Shown in pieces: positions 33,806 to 44,339 of a DNA stretch of 64,000 nt. The notes under the pieces were generated by a model. It ran no database searches. It was not told the origin of the DNA and was given only the letters and a program-made list of their open reading frames with translations. The stretch's first letter is position 1. Every line of letters begins with the position of its first letter. This DNA comes from Sympetrum striolatum (Eukaryota; Arthropoda; Insecta; Odonata; Libellulidae): positions 248,001-312,000 of the forward strand of contig CANPUZ010000036.1 of assembly GCA_947579665.1 (NCBI GenBank), in the 5' to 3' direction. Position numbers and translations under genes: made by a program.

Positions 33806-33845
33806 TGCCTGTTCTCTGTGTAATCTACGGGACCAAATGGGAAAG
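33806..33845 (+). CDS. Weak candidate exon (40 bases)
   Basis: The acceptor GGTTCTTTTTTTCCAG and donor AAAG|GTAAGG are both good. Two frames are open. In a phase 1 entry it reads PVLCVIYGTKWE and leaves two bases. It is too short to judge coding potential. I list it because it is on the same strand as the candidate exons at 16020 and 35069. Confidence 0.2.
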
Positions 33846-34114
33846 GTAAGGCAATTTTGTTGTCTCCTTATCTTGAAGCAATTGCATCGTCCGAACTATG
33901 ACAATTAGTATATTATATTAACTTATCGTTCACATTTTCTGGGAATGGGAAGTGGGAATGAATAGCAATATAATTCGCTTTAATGCATGTAAGAAACTCT
34001 GAGAGTGATTTGTGGGAATTTTAATTCAAGAATCGAAGGTATCGTTCGGAATTCATAGATTAGCTCCGATTCTAAATTAACAATCAATGCCATTTCCCGG
34101 AAAATATGTTTTAT

Positions 34115-34580
34115 CTTCTTAAACGTGAAGAATGCAGTAAAAACTGCGCATTTTCTGCGAAAATTTCCTGTTTTTTGGCTCTGCTTAAAATTCGAGTTAA
34201 CCTAGTCGAATTTGGGATCTCAACTAAATCTTTCCAAATATCGAAGAAATATTTGAGTTTTCTTTGCAATTTACGAAGAAATCGGCGGTAATAGGGCATT
34301 TTTTCAATATTTTCAGTTTTTTGGCTCTATTTTGTTTGAAATTCGAGTAAATCAAGTCGAATTTGGACTCGTTTTCGAGACCTCAATACGATTTTTCCAT
34401 GTATTGAACATTAGCTTCCATTTTGTGCAACTTACGAATTGTGTGAAAATCGGCCCTTTTTGGGAAAGTTTTAAGTATTATTGCTGCATTTTGATAAAAA
34501 TTCGAGTAAACTTAACAAAATTTGTACTCGTTTCGAAGATCATAGCGAGATCCTTATAAATATGGAAGGCTAGGACCAAG
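34115..34580 (+). repeat. Tandem repeat, three diverged monomers of about 155 bp
   Basis: AATTCGAGTTAACCTAGTCG (near 34190), AATTCGAGTAAATCAAGTCG (near 34340) and AATTCGAGTAAACTTAACAA (near 34500) start the same block. Each is followed by AATTTGG, an ACTCG or ATCTC variant and a TTTCCA-type string, and preceded by a TTTTGGCTCT-like string. Confidence 0.7.
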
Positions 34581-34599
34581 TAATTTTCATTTCAGATGG

Positions 34600-34800
34600 T
34601 TATTCCATATTGCCACGAAGTGAAGATTAAGATTAAGATTATATTGATATTAGAAAAGATCTCTGTTTTTCCCGGCGTAATTGCTGAAGGAATAGTTCTC
34701 GGGTCTCCAGCCGGGTGCAGGCTTCGGATAAAAGCAACGTTTCGGCCACATCCTTCGTGGCCATCTTCAGGAACGAAGTGCAAGTGCATATATTGATATT
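34600..34800 (-). repeat. Retroelement 3'-like repeat with a hammerhead-like core
   Basis: On the - strand CTGAAGA, a 6-bp stem GGCCAC/GTGGCC with loop GAAGGAT, and GAAAC follow each other (34739-34770), the order of conserved blocks in a hammerhead ribozyme. Downstream lie TTATCCGAAGCCTGCACCCG, GGAGACCCGAGAACTATTCC and a short tail of (TTAATC)n type (34619-34640 on +). Similar text is frequent near the ends of repeats in animal genomes. One extra U sits between CTGAAGA and the stem, and I could not define the cleavage site. Confidence 0.45.
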
Positions 34801-35068
34801 ATTTTGTAATAATTCCAATTTTAGAAAGACTTTAGAAAACTTTATACGTTCCGGTTCGAATGGCGTTTGAGCCGAATTTTTCATCATTTCGCATTGCTTA
34901 ATATTGGCATCTCAAGATTCATGACAACCGAACGAATGAGATATTGTTCGCTTTTTTATTTTCTGTCGGAGGATCTTTCGTCACCTCTTCTTTCTGCCAC
35001 TATTTCTTTTCTTCACCTCTCCATGTTTTCCTTCTTGTTTGCTTTCTTCGTTTGCCTCTCCTGATTAG

Positions 35069-35203
35069 GACGGACGCAATTAACGAAGAAGATTGCAGAA
35101 ACTAATACTCGCTCTCTTTCGATGACTGGCTCAATCATACTCCCTCTCTCACACACATTCACTCATCCAATACACACACTCACTCTTGTTGTCTACTCTC
35201 AAG
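35069..35203 (+). CDS. Candidate internal exon, phase 1-1, unknown protein
   Basis: A 40-base pyrimidine-rich tract ending CTCTCCTGATTAG precedes it and CTCAAG|GTAAGG ends it. Exactly one frame is open: two bases, 44 codons, one base. The peptide contains TQLTKKIAETNTRSLSMTG and ends PIHTLTLVVYSQ. It has a Ser/Thr/His-rich middle and no recognisable family. The phase pattern equals that of the candidates at 16020-16118 and 56296-56355, so the three could be joined in frame, but partners may be missing. A non-coding exon is equally possible. Confidence 0.35.
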
Positions 35204-35720
35204 GTAAGGGTTTTGGTACATTGGAAAAATGGAACACACGAAACGGGAAAATAAGTCAGGAATCACACAAACTTCGCAACATATTCTCATTCTCATATAA
35301 AGTGTCCACAGATTATATCAATACAGTCATTGTAAATATAACAGTATTCTCACATAGTATCATACATGTTTCACTAAATTAATTCTAAAATCGTGTTATT
35401 ACTATCATCACATTTACAATTGCTGATTGGCAAATACCAGGTGGCATTGCCCGTGTCATAAAATGACCTCCAAAGGAAAACAAATCTAAACATACGCACA
35501 CGGTTGCAATGAATGAGAAAATATAACTAAAGCATTCGAAAAATACAGCTCCTAATTTGAACAAAATTAATTACTAATGAGGCTTGAATGTCTGAAGTAT
35601 TCTCAAGCTCGCAAAATAAGATTTTAATACATTGGGAAAATAGAACACACACAAGAAACCAAATACTGTAATTTTACACATTTCGCTAGATGTCCTCATT
35701 CTTACAATTAGTATATACAG
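35204..35720 (+). repeat. Imperfect direct duplication, spacing about 405 bp
   Basis: GGTACATTGGAAAAATGGAAC (35213 on) and AATACATTGGGAAAATAGAAC (35627 on) start two blocks of roughly 100 bases. Both continue with ACACAC, an ACACA(A/T)TTCGC string and CTCATTCT. No gene is evident. Confidence 0.5.
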
Positions 35721-35928
35721 AAAATAGCACTCTAATCATTGAAAAAGATTGAATACATAAAGGCATAAATATTTTATGATATCTTTCTACTCATCATTTT
35801 TACTTTCTCCATATACGAAGTATAGAGAAAGTATTGTTTTCATGAAAAATTTCGACTTCGAGATTTCAACGGAAATACATGTTTTGGGGTCCCTAGAACA
35901 CGTTTTGACCATTTTCGGAATGATGTCT

Positions 35929-35930
35929 GT

Positions 35931-35995
<65 letters not shown>

Positions 35996-36021
35996 TGTGT
36001 GTGTGTGTATGTGTGTGTGTG
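35929..36021 (+). repeat. (TG)n microsatellite
   Basis: Almost uninterrupted TG dinucleotides with two small interruptions (GAG and TAT). It lies at the same place inside family D as the shorter TG runs at 8764-8783 (CA on +) and 9719-9745. Confidence 0.9.
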
Positions 36022-36025
36022 ATAG

Positions 36026-36680
36026 TGGACGCTCTAACGTGAAAACTATTGGTCGTATCATCACCAAACTTCATATATAGTACTGTGGTGTGTGCTGTCA
36101 GAGTTGATTAGTTTTTGGAGTAAATCGGTCAACCGGAAGTCGAGCTTTATTCATTAAAGCTCATTTCCGGTTTTCAAAATATCTCCATAAATATGATATA
36201 TAGGTATATTGTATACCTTATAAAAGTTTTAGATAATGTAATTAACTATAACTTTTGTATTTAACATATTTTTGTATCACCGGTTGATTAGGAGTTATTC
36301 GTGAAACACTGATAAACCGGAAGAAGATGATTATGTACTTTGTGGGCGCTCTAACATGAAAACTATTTGGCGGATCAACACCAAATTTCATATGTAGTAC
36401 TTCTATTACAGTCTTTAGAGTTGATTAGTTTTTGGAGTATATCGGTTAACCGGAAGTTGGGCTTCATTCTTCAAAGCTCATTTTCGGTTTTCAAAATATC
36501 TCCATAAATATGATATTTAGGTATATACTAATATCTATAAATGTTTTAGAAAATAAAATGTACTATAACTTTTGTATAAAACATATTTTCGTATCACTGA
36601 TTGTTTAGGAGTTATTCCTGAAATACTGATAAACCGGAAGTTGCTGATTATGTACTTTGTGGGCGCTCTGGGCTCTATGG
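36026..36680 (+). repeat. 317-bp tandem duplication within family D
   Basis: TGGACGCTCTAACGTGAAAA at 36026, TGGGCGCTCTAACATGAAAA at 36343 and TGGGCGCTCTGGGCTC at 36660 are 317 bases apart. Each full unit carries GTTGATTAGTTTTTGGAGTA, a CCGGAAGT, a TTTTCAAAATATCTCCATAA and a second CCGGAAG. Confidence 0.75.
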
Positions 36681-36890
36681 GCGAAAGGCCAAATTCATCT
36701 TTTTTCATCGAGCATTTCCCGAAAAACATTATTTATAATGTTTGTATCGTAAAAGATAATAATATATAAATTAATCACTCATCTTCCAAGTTTAGTTTGA
36801 ATATAGAGTTCGAAATTACCTTCGTAGATAAATATTTACATCTTATATATGGAGAAAGTCATGTGCTGGCCACATCAGATTTTTGATGAT

Positions 36891-37828
36891 TAGTTTTCAT
36901 AATAATTCAAAAATAAGATTTTACTTTAAATATAATTCAAGATACACATCATTTGTCCGTCTTCCGCAAAAGGTGGTGTTAAATGTTTTATGTCCATGGT
37001 ATATTATTTCGAATGAATCCGTCACTTCCTTATCTTGAATGGCACTCCCATGTAAATATATTACTCTTCCTGTTTCCTGGAATAGAAGAAATGTCGGTTA
37101 TTTCAATGTCAGTATCTTCCATTTACTCGATAATATTTAGAAAAAAGAAAACTAAGTTTAAATAAGCAATATATAACGATTTAGAAGAAAATATAACTCT
37201 ACATACTGTATATAACATATATGGCAGGAAGTATATAGGCTGATTTTGAAATTAAAATTAACATTTAGTTTACTGTTAACGTTGATAATTTTTGATTAAA
37301 CTATTTCCAAATATCTGGGAGTAATCTTTGATTGAAAGATCGAAAAAAATTCGAAATATCTAGAATAAAACGAAACAGAAGGAACTCTTAGTTTTAAAAC
37401 ATTCACAAACATACCTAATCATTCGTGATTAATGCCACGATGCAGTTCAGATTCAAGATTCAGTTTTAAGCACACAAAACAAAAGTTGAATTAAAACAAC
37501 ACGATCATGGAGTAAATGATGATTTTAATTTCTCTAAAGAATGAAATATATGATCAGGAATAACGTAAGAATATCATTTCCACACGAAAATAAGTATCAC
37601 GTACGAGAACCCTAAAATTTCTATGAAAACTATCAAAACTCTAGCAGATTAGGCAAAGTATCACTCTCTAAAAGGTTAAAACTACAACCGATTTGTAATA
37701 AAAGAAATTCAAACTGAACAGCCCGATGCCGTAAATATCCAAAAGTAAAATAACCTAAAGGTACTGAATAATATAAATGATGGCTTACGAAAAAGCAAAA
37801 ACATTTGTACCACTTTTAAATAACTAAC
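36891..37828. other. No recognised gene; first of three diverged duplicated blocks
   Basis: TTTACTGTTAACGTTGATAA near 37270 and CGATCATGGAGTAAATGATG near 37502 correspond to blocks near 39370/39600 and 41590. Other sequence is AT-rich. Confidence 0.45.
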
Positions 37829-37930
37829 CAGCAAGTTGTGTTCGGTGTCCTTCTTCGATGGTTCTTTTGTACGACCTCAAAGGAATGTCCTCGATGAACT
37901 GCCGATAAGGAGTCGTCTCCACCGAGACAT
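37829..37930 (-). CDS. Candidate exon, phase 1-1, unknown protein
   Basis: On the - strand an acceptor (TTTTTTTATTTTTAAG) and a donor (GCTG|GTTAGT) bound 102 bases. The phase 1 frame is open for 33 codons: VSVETTPYRQFIEDIPL then RSYKRTIEEGHRTQLA, with charged and hydrophobic residues in a protein-like mix. The other open frame is much less protein-like. Its entry phase suits both upstream - strand candidates at 42071-42156 and 38808-38842, which both leave one base, G. I recognise no family. There is no conserved domain to name. Confidence 0.4.
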
Positions 37931-38807
37931 CTTAAAAATAAAAAAAATCAATTAAATTTCAGAAATTATAAATAAGATAATTCACAAGTATTAAATATTG
38001 AAGGCCAAGTGCGTTTTATATTACTGATACTTCAACTTATATTAAAAAAAGAGATGAACACCTAACATAATCCCAGAGTAAATATATTTTGTGTTTACAC
38101 CGAATGAATTGATTGGAGAAAATAGGTGTAGATATTCGTTAATTCTTACTAAATATATAATATACAAGAATATGCTGGTATGCATTGAAATATAATATAT
38201 ACTCCAAAGGTAAGGATTAAATGCCAGCAAAATTTGAATTATATGTTGTAAGGATGATATATTTTTTTTCGAAAGATAATTTGCCTGTAATATGAAAATT
38301 TAAAGAAAGCATTGTGAAACTGAAGTTTAAAAGTTCAGTCAGGAAAAACATTATTGCTGTGTTTCTAATGAGTCAAAGGGGTACGTCAATTCACACTTAT
38401 TGCGGATTTGTTTTGGGGCAATCAAAATAATTAATAATGCCGCTTACAATCACATATTACATCCAATCGAAATTTAGTTCCGCAGATTTTGAATTAGATG
38501 CACTTTAAATGCAGTATTTTCGAAATGAATAAATTCCACGACAATGGTAATAATGTACATGCCGTCAGAATATATTTTATTTTTCTTAAATAAAAAGCGT
38601 AATCACGAACCATACAAATTAAAATCAGCGATAAGGTTAATTGGATTTCCCATAGTCCGTTTCTCGAATCTGCCATTTAAAAAATATATTTCGAACTACA
38701 AAACAAGGAAGACGCTGTCACGATCCGACCAAACTGTTGTTAGCCTAGAGGTTTCAAGAAACGAATACCAACGAAGCAATCATGTTGATTAACATCAAAC
38801 AACTTAC

Positions 38808-38842
38808 CTGATTGAGGGCATCCTTCCTCCAGTGATTGCCCA
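38808..38842 (-). CDS. Weak candidate alternative exon (35 bases)
   Basis: Donor CAATCAG|GTAAGTTG is strong and resembles the donor at 42071 (GTAAGTTGC). The acceptor TCATTTGAG is weak. In a phase 2 entry the frame reads GQSLEEGCPQS and leaves G. The same phases as the exon candidate at 42071-42156 suggest an alternative to it, but the piece is very short. Confidence 0.2.
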
Positions 38843-40104
38843 CTCAAATGATCACGTAATTAAAGAATCACAGTCACCCTCTTCATGAAACACGATATAC
38901 ACCATGAAGACTGCCTCTCGGAATTTGAAATGAAACAAAGTTAAATATGACAAATTTAAAAAGGTTAAAGTAGGAGGTGATATTCCCATGTGCTTGTTTA
39001 TAGTGATCAAACAAAATCAAGTATACATTCAGACAGTCATTTTCCTTACGATGTCGATCGAAAACCATTTTTAAAATAAAAGCACGTTTTAAAATGGTCC
39101 ACCTTTCGCACCCGTAAGGCCAAACGCTCCAAACCAAGGATTTCACCAATCTTATTTCCTTTATCAATTAATTAATTCTTTTAATATCCTCATTAACGGA
39201 TTTTCCGAAAGAATTGTGTAGGGCATTTAGAATCTTCTACAAGAATCTCTTCTTTGCAAGAAATATTTAAAAAACCTAATAAACACATTGACGCTAAATC
39301 CGACTCATTAAATTAATGCAAAAATTAAGTCACTTCAGACAATATCATTCACTTGGGTCCATCTCGCAATTCAAGTTAACTGTAAACGCTGATAATGTTT
39401 CATTAAAAACTCGGAAAATATGTCCAAAATCTTTCTGGAGAAATTGAAAAGATCCATGAACATTGGTGTTATCGATGAAACTTATTAATTCTTGATAGCA
39501 ACACCTTGAACTTGATCTACCAACACGAAGAATGCCTTTAACAACCAAATATTCACTTTTAAGCAGATGGCGAAGTTACAAAAGTTGAATTTTTAATAAC
39601 GATCATGGGGTAAATGAAATACTTAGATAGCAAAGAGTTTTATTTTCTCTAATGAATGAAGTGTCGACGACAACTTATATGACTTACGAAAATAAGAAAT
39701 GATGTCTAGAAGTTCTGAAATTGAAAGTAAAATGTCCTTTTCACGGTAATCGTCTCGGTTGAAAAGACTGAACTCCTTTCAAATGGCCTTCATGAAATTC
39801 CGACTAATTGTAAGACATAAGCGGGGAAAGTGAAGAGATGTTTACCACAAGAAGTAGACAACGGTGAAAGTGTTGTACCGCAAAGATACTAGCGATCTGA
39901 ACTTACACTTTGAAACGCGATCTTGTTTTTATTTATACATGATACTATGCATTTAGCCGATTCCATTAATTGCCACATGAAATGGGGGTTCGTAAAGTTG
40001 GAAGATTAATGTTTACTTACGAGTTAATAGATTTTTACATTTACTTTTTCTTGAATACAACAAGAAATGTCTATTATATGAAAGACCTAATGCATGCCAT
40101 CTGT
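38843..40104. other. No recognised gene; second diverged duplicated block
   Basis: 39050-39170 matches text near 41420-41450 (ATGTCGATC-GAAAACCATTT) and 45030-45090 (CACTCCAAACCAGGGATTT). 39360-39430 matches 37262-37330 and 41585-41650. Confidence 0.45.
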
Positions 40105-40745
40105 AATTCGACCTCCAGCTTTCGATGGAAATAGATGTTTTGGGGCCCATAGAGCACGCATTCGATATTTTCCCGAACATGTCTGTCTGTGTGTCTGTCT
40201 GTCTGTGGTAAAAAAGATTGTGGACGCTCTATCTTAAAAAGTAATTATCCGATCATTTTCAAAATTCATATTTAGTATTTTACTAACATTGCTTAGAGTT
40301 GATTAGTTTTTTGTGAATATCGCTTAACCGGAAGTTGCGGTTTATCCGGAACAAAATTTTTTTTTTTTAAATATCTCTGTAGGAATGCCATATTGATATA
40401 TACAATTACAAACAAAAGTTGTAGATAATGTACTTTACTAACACTTTTGTATGAAACATTTTTTCGTAACACTGATTGTTTAGGAGTTATTCTTCAATAA
40501 TTGTTAACCGGAAGTTGTTTATCCAGAAATGGAAGGTTTTCATACACATCTCTGTCAGAATGCAATGTAGGTACACACAATTATGTACCAAAGTTATAGA
40601 CAATGTTTTTTACCACAAATGTTGTATGAAACATTTTCCTGTAACACTCATTGTTTTGGAGTTATCTATATATTACGGGCATAGGCTTCTGTTTTCAATA
40701 AATACGGAGAAAGTCATGTGTTGGCCACATCAGATTTTTTTACTT
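40105..40745 (+). repeat. Dispersed repeat family D, copy with near-complete end
   Basis: It starts inside the family at GTAATTCGACCTCCAGCTTT, has GTTTTGGGGCCCATAGAG, GTCTGTCTGTGTGTCTGTCT, two CCGGAAGTTG segments, and ends ATACGGAGAAAGTCATGTGT and GGCCACATCAGATTTTTT. The first 30 bases of the family are missing. Confidence 0.75.
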
Positions 40746-40909
40746 AGAAGAAACGATTTCATTAAATAGTGAACTGAGGCATATAAGTTGACTATCTAAG
40801 CTCCCGTTGATTCTCAACGGGGAATATAGAAGTGTATTGAATTATAATTGTCGGTCGTACAATGAGTAAATACCCTTTAATTATACACAACTGAAATCCC
40901 ATTCTATTC

Positions 40910-41165
40910 TATTCAGGAAAATGCGTGGATTCAACAATTGCATTGGTCGTCAGGGGGACTGGCTTTTTGGATAATTTTTGCGTGTATTGTCGAAATGTCG
41001 ATTCGAAAACAACATTCCATTACACAAATAAGAGTTTTTATTCGATTTTCTTTAATTTAGTGCTTGTCTAGACTCTTCAAGACTATTCATTCTAATTGAA
41101 TTCTTCAAAAAATATAAATCCTGCAAACGTTAAAAGTGAAGCTTACGTGCATTCCTTAAGGAAAT
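40910..41165 (+). repeat. Dispersed repeat family E, copy 1
   Basis: AGGAAAATGCGTGGATTCAA, ATTGGTCGTCAG and later GACTCTTCAAGACT, TTCTAATTGAATTCT and AAAAGTGAAGCTTAC correspond in order to the copy at 51535-51775. The middle differs by small insertions. Class unknown. Confidence 0.65.
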
Positions 41166-42070
41166 TGATGCTAATTAATATGCCTTTACTCGCCTGACAA
41201 AGGGTTCCTGGAAGCCTTACTCCAGTGATGAGTCTCTTCTTGAACTATCACGAAACGAACGGTTATAAATATCACGGTGACTTCCCCTTCGTGAAATCTG
41301 AAATGAAAGATGATAAAGCATGAAAATCCCACACAGGGTGAAACAAGAACTGCTGTAATTACGGAATGCATGTTTAGATTTATGTTTCGATTAGTAACTA
41401 TTCAAGTGCTCACCTCTCTTACAATGTCGATCAGCAACGAAAACCATTTCAAAAATTACATCAATTAGTGATTCAAGGAGGAAAATACAGTAAATGGATT
41501 ACGGTTTAATAGTAGTCTGAGAATTAATGGAATAAGAAAACCGCTTAAACAATGCTCAATCGATTTTAAATTCAAATCTTCTTTTCGGTTTCAGTTAGCG
41601 TTGATTATTTTTAATTAAAAGCTCGGTAAATATGCGGAGAAAATCTTTTTCCTATTAAAATTTAAAACACCGTTTAAAACATCTGCAGATCGTATTCGCA
41701 ACTCCTACCGATTGCAAAACAGTAACGGTTTTTGGCAATTCCATTAAGATTTTTTAGATGAATATAGTTGCAACGCTATACATGGCAATATAGCCTTGTC
41801 AATAAATATTGACAGAAGATTAAAATTATTAATTTACCCTTCATCCTTGATTTGCAGAAGATTTAGAACTCGTTCATTAGAATAAAGATTATAAAATAGC
41901 CAGTACCCATCACGTGACGTATATAAAAAGTTGTAGATTTAATTATCGGAATAAAGATTTCAAAATAGGAATCACTTGTGTCTTAACGCATTTATCATTA
42001 AGAAAATCAATTCCTTGTAAGAAATATCCGAAGAAACTGAGATTGTATTAATTTAATATAAGCAACTTAC
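41166..42070. other. No recognised gene; third diverged duplicated block
   Basis: TTTCAGTTAGCGTTGATTAT to AATATGCGGAGAAAATCTTT (41588-41650) repeats text at 39370 and 37270. Likely intron if the - strand exon candidates are real. Confidence 0.4.
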
Positions 42071-42156
42071 CAGACTTACGAGCACCTCGACAACACCCAC
42101 GGATTATGTCTTGAGGGTCGGAAAATGTTGATTTCTTCCTTAATTCACGAAAATCA
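42071..42156 (-). CDS. Candidate exon with Cys-Cys motif, unknown protein
   Basis: The acceptor TTTCATTTCTTGTTTAG and donor TCTG|GTAAGT are both strong. One frame is open: one base, 28 codons, one base. The peptide reads DFRELRKKSTFSDPQ then DIIRGCCRGARKS. The phase 2 entry fits both first-exon candidates (42813-42859 and 43127-43131), whose ATG codons are then in frame, and its phase 1 exit fits 37829-37930. Several matching phases support a gene, but no family is recognised, and the GCC motif alone does not identify a peptide class. Confidence 0.4.
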
Positions 42157-42812
42157 CTAAACAAGAAATGAAATTGACATTAAACTTGAGTTGAACTTTA
42201 AAAATATCTCGCTCGCATATACTAGACTTCAAATGCATCGCAGAGCAGGAAATTTAAATTCAAACGGTTTTGCAGAAAAAAGTGACGTACGTCCTCCGTC
42301 TACGAAATCTTCTAATTAACTACAGCTCTGAAATGTGAAAGGGGAGACGGAATGCAAGCTTCTGATTGGCTGTTGAAATCTCGGTTATTTTTTAATTTTT
42401 ATATACATAACTATAATTGGAATAAAATAAAAGTAAATTCTGACGGATCTTTATTTAATAATTTTTACAGTTAATAATTAATACAGTTTAATAATTAATA
42501 CAGTTGTAATTATACCGCAAATATAAAATCAATCATATTTAAAACAATTAACACGTATTCAAATAATCCAAGTGACTGTTAGTTTTTATAAGAGATTAAG
42601 AATATCTTTCGAGTATTATATGTGAAGTTTTGGACTCCTCTTCAATTTAAGATCACAGTAATCCATCTAGCTGATATCGCGAATCAATAGTATATAAGTC
42701 ATTACTTCCAGGTTAACTAGCTAAATCCTTATCACTTATATTCATTGCGCTTTGCAACTGTCTTGGATTTTTCTAAACGAATGCAGAGTTCTTAAAGTAA
42801 TACAGTACTTAC
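42157..42812. other. No recognised feature
   Basis: AT-rich; would be the intron after the first exons of the - strand candidate gene. Confidence 0.4.
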
Positions 42813-43055
42813 GTTCTTATATTGGCAAGTTTTAAGCGAAGAAATGTCTGGTTCTTCATTGATCGCTTACACGTAGTCGGTCTATCTTGATCCACTGGTG
42901 TCATAGCAACTCAAACATTTGGTATCCTTCACGAATACCTTATTCCAACAGAGACAAACTGTGGCAGTAATGTAACTGAAACACCTATTAGCAACTGTCG
43001 GAATGGTCTTCCTAATGCAAAGATATTTTATACTACGTTGGAGCTCATTTTGCAC
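42813..43055 (-). CDS. Candidate first exon b (start codon at 42859)
   Basis: On the - strand ATCAATGAAGAACC (ATG at 42859-42857) opens a frame of 15 codons, MKNQTFLRLKLANIR, plus two bases to a donor AGAAC|GTAAGTAC at 42812. The coding part would be 42813-42859; the remainder is leader. The block is a diverged duplicate of 43127-43340: both contain TGAGTTGCTAYGAYACCA and GGRTCAAGA and both end in GTAAGTAYTGYATTACTTT. A signal peptide is not obvious. Confidence 0.35.
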
Positions 43056-43126
43056 TGATATGTAGCAAATAATCGCAAAAGATTGTGTACAGCAATATAA
43101 TAATACGAAAGTAATGCAATACTTAC

Positions 43127-43340
43127 TTCATTATTCTTCTAAGGCCAGGGTTAGTTGCATGTACCGCGACAAAATCCTAAATCAATGGTCTTCTGCATGT
43201 ATTTGTCTTGACCCATTGGTATCGTAGCAACTCAGCAATTCGATTCATCTTTCCTTCAATTAAAGAGGCGAACCTTATTCCAGCAACAGCACTAATGGGC
43301 CAGAAACACTTTATAACAACTGTGGGAATGATACACTAAA
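43127..43340 (-). CDS. Candidate first exon a (start codon at 43131)
   Basis: It is the duplicate of first exon b. The only in-frame ATG is at 43131-43129, two bases before the donor TGAA|GTAAGTATTG; it would give Met-Asn and then the exon at 42071-42156. So nearly all of it is leader. The duplicated donor and leader text suggest alternative first exons or promoters; no TATA box is clear. Confidence 0.3.
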
Positions 43341-44339
43341 TACAATGCGGATTTTGTAGTACGTAAAAGCTCTAATATGTCACATGCGATTGTTTTTCAC
43401 TCACCACAAACACTCAATTTCACGAGAAAACACCATCCAGGGCTCTGGCAAACGATTTTTGCGATTCTGCGATATTTCCTCGTTATCACGAGTAATAATC
43501 GTTGTAAGTTCGCGTCACCCCACGTTTTCTATTCTTACTGTTTCTTTCTGAAGGCCATTAACATACACGTTCCGGTGCTGTGGAATTGTGGTCAGGAAAT
43601 GTTTGAGTAGCGAAACTGTTTCGTCATGTCACGAGCATGCGACTTCTGTAGCTCTGTCTTCAATGTCACGTGGTTTAAGTTGTGACTGTGCCTGTCACGT
43701 TTTGCTGTTCTAAATTGTTCTACCTGTGAAGCGGGATTGCTTGCATGCTGTTATCGTGCAGTGCATTCAGTGATTTCTAAAAAAATGGAAGTGTTTGTCA
43801 TTCAGTTAAAGCTATCAATTTGCCAAATTGTATGTTCTCCAAAAACACCATCGTTTCCAATTAAAATTCACACAAGAAGAAAGGTCTTCAAAGACTGAAG
43901 GCTCTGCGTTTATCTCCTAAAGATGTTGTTTACAGCGAATTTATCAATTTACAGGAACATGAAGTTCATCGTTGGAATGGTTCGCGAGTAAATTCGTTGA
44001 AATAGACTAATTAGACCATCATTAAATGAAGAACAGCTTTGGGGATTCGTGAAGGTCAGCCAGTTCCCGCTTAACGAGTTAAATAGCTTCTCAGTTATTC
44101 CTCGAAGAAGCAAAATTCTCGCATCTTGCCATCGTGCATTGCTTCCAGTGATTTTTTAAAGGATACGTGAAATATTTTAAGCTAAATAGATGTTTTTATT
44201 GTGCAAAAAACTCAAGTCAAGTTATAATTGTTCTCGTGCCATTATCGATGTAATACCACAATCTTTTTTTAATTTAAATTCACAATAGAATGAAGAATCT
44301 ACTCTGCGTGTCATGAAAGAATTTATAAATTACAAATAA
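43341..44339. other. No recognised gene
   Basis: Includes CACGTGG- and CACGTTTT-type strings near 43666-43700 that could be promoter elements for the - strand candidates; no firm motif combination. Confidence 0.35.

Larger units (their letters stand above)
35803..36890 (+). repeat. Dispersed repeat family D, most complete copy
   Basis: It starts ACTTTCTCCATATACGAAG, contains GAAAGTATTG, ATACATGTTTTGGGGTCCCT, a (TG)n run and two 317-base tandem units, and ends ATGGAGAAAGTCATGTGCTG then GGCCACATCAGATTTTTG. The start ACTTTCTCCATAT and the complement of the end ATATATGGAGAAAGT are inverted over about 13 bases, so it may be a DNA element with internal tandem repeats. Other copies are at 8582-8912 (-), 9592-9870 (+) and 40105-40745 (+). 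No protein is evident. Confidence 0.75.

Noticed and set aside
35787..36074. Open frames coding poly(Thr-His) and poly(Cys-Val)
   Set aside because: They are translations of the (TG)n microsatellite.
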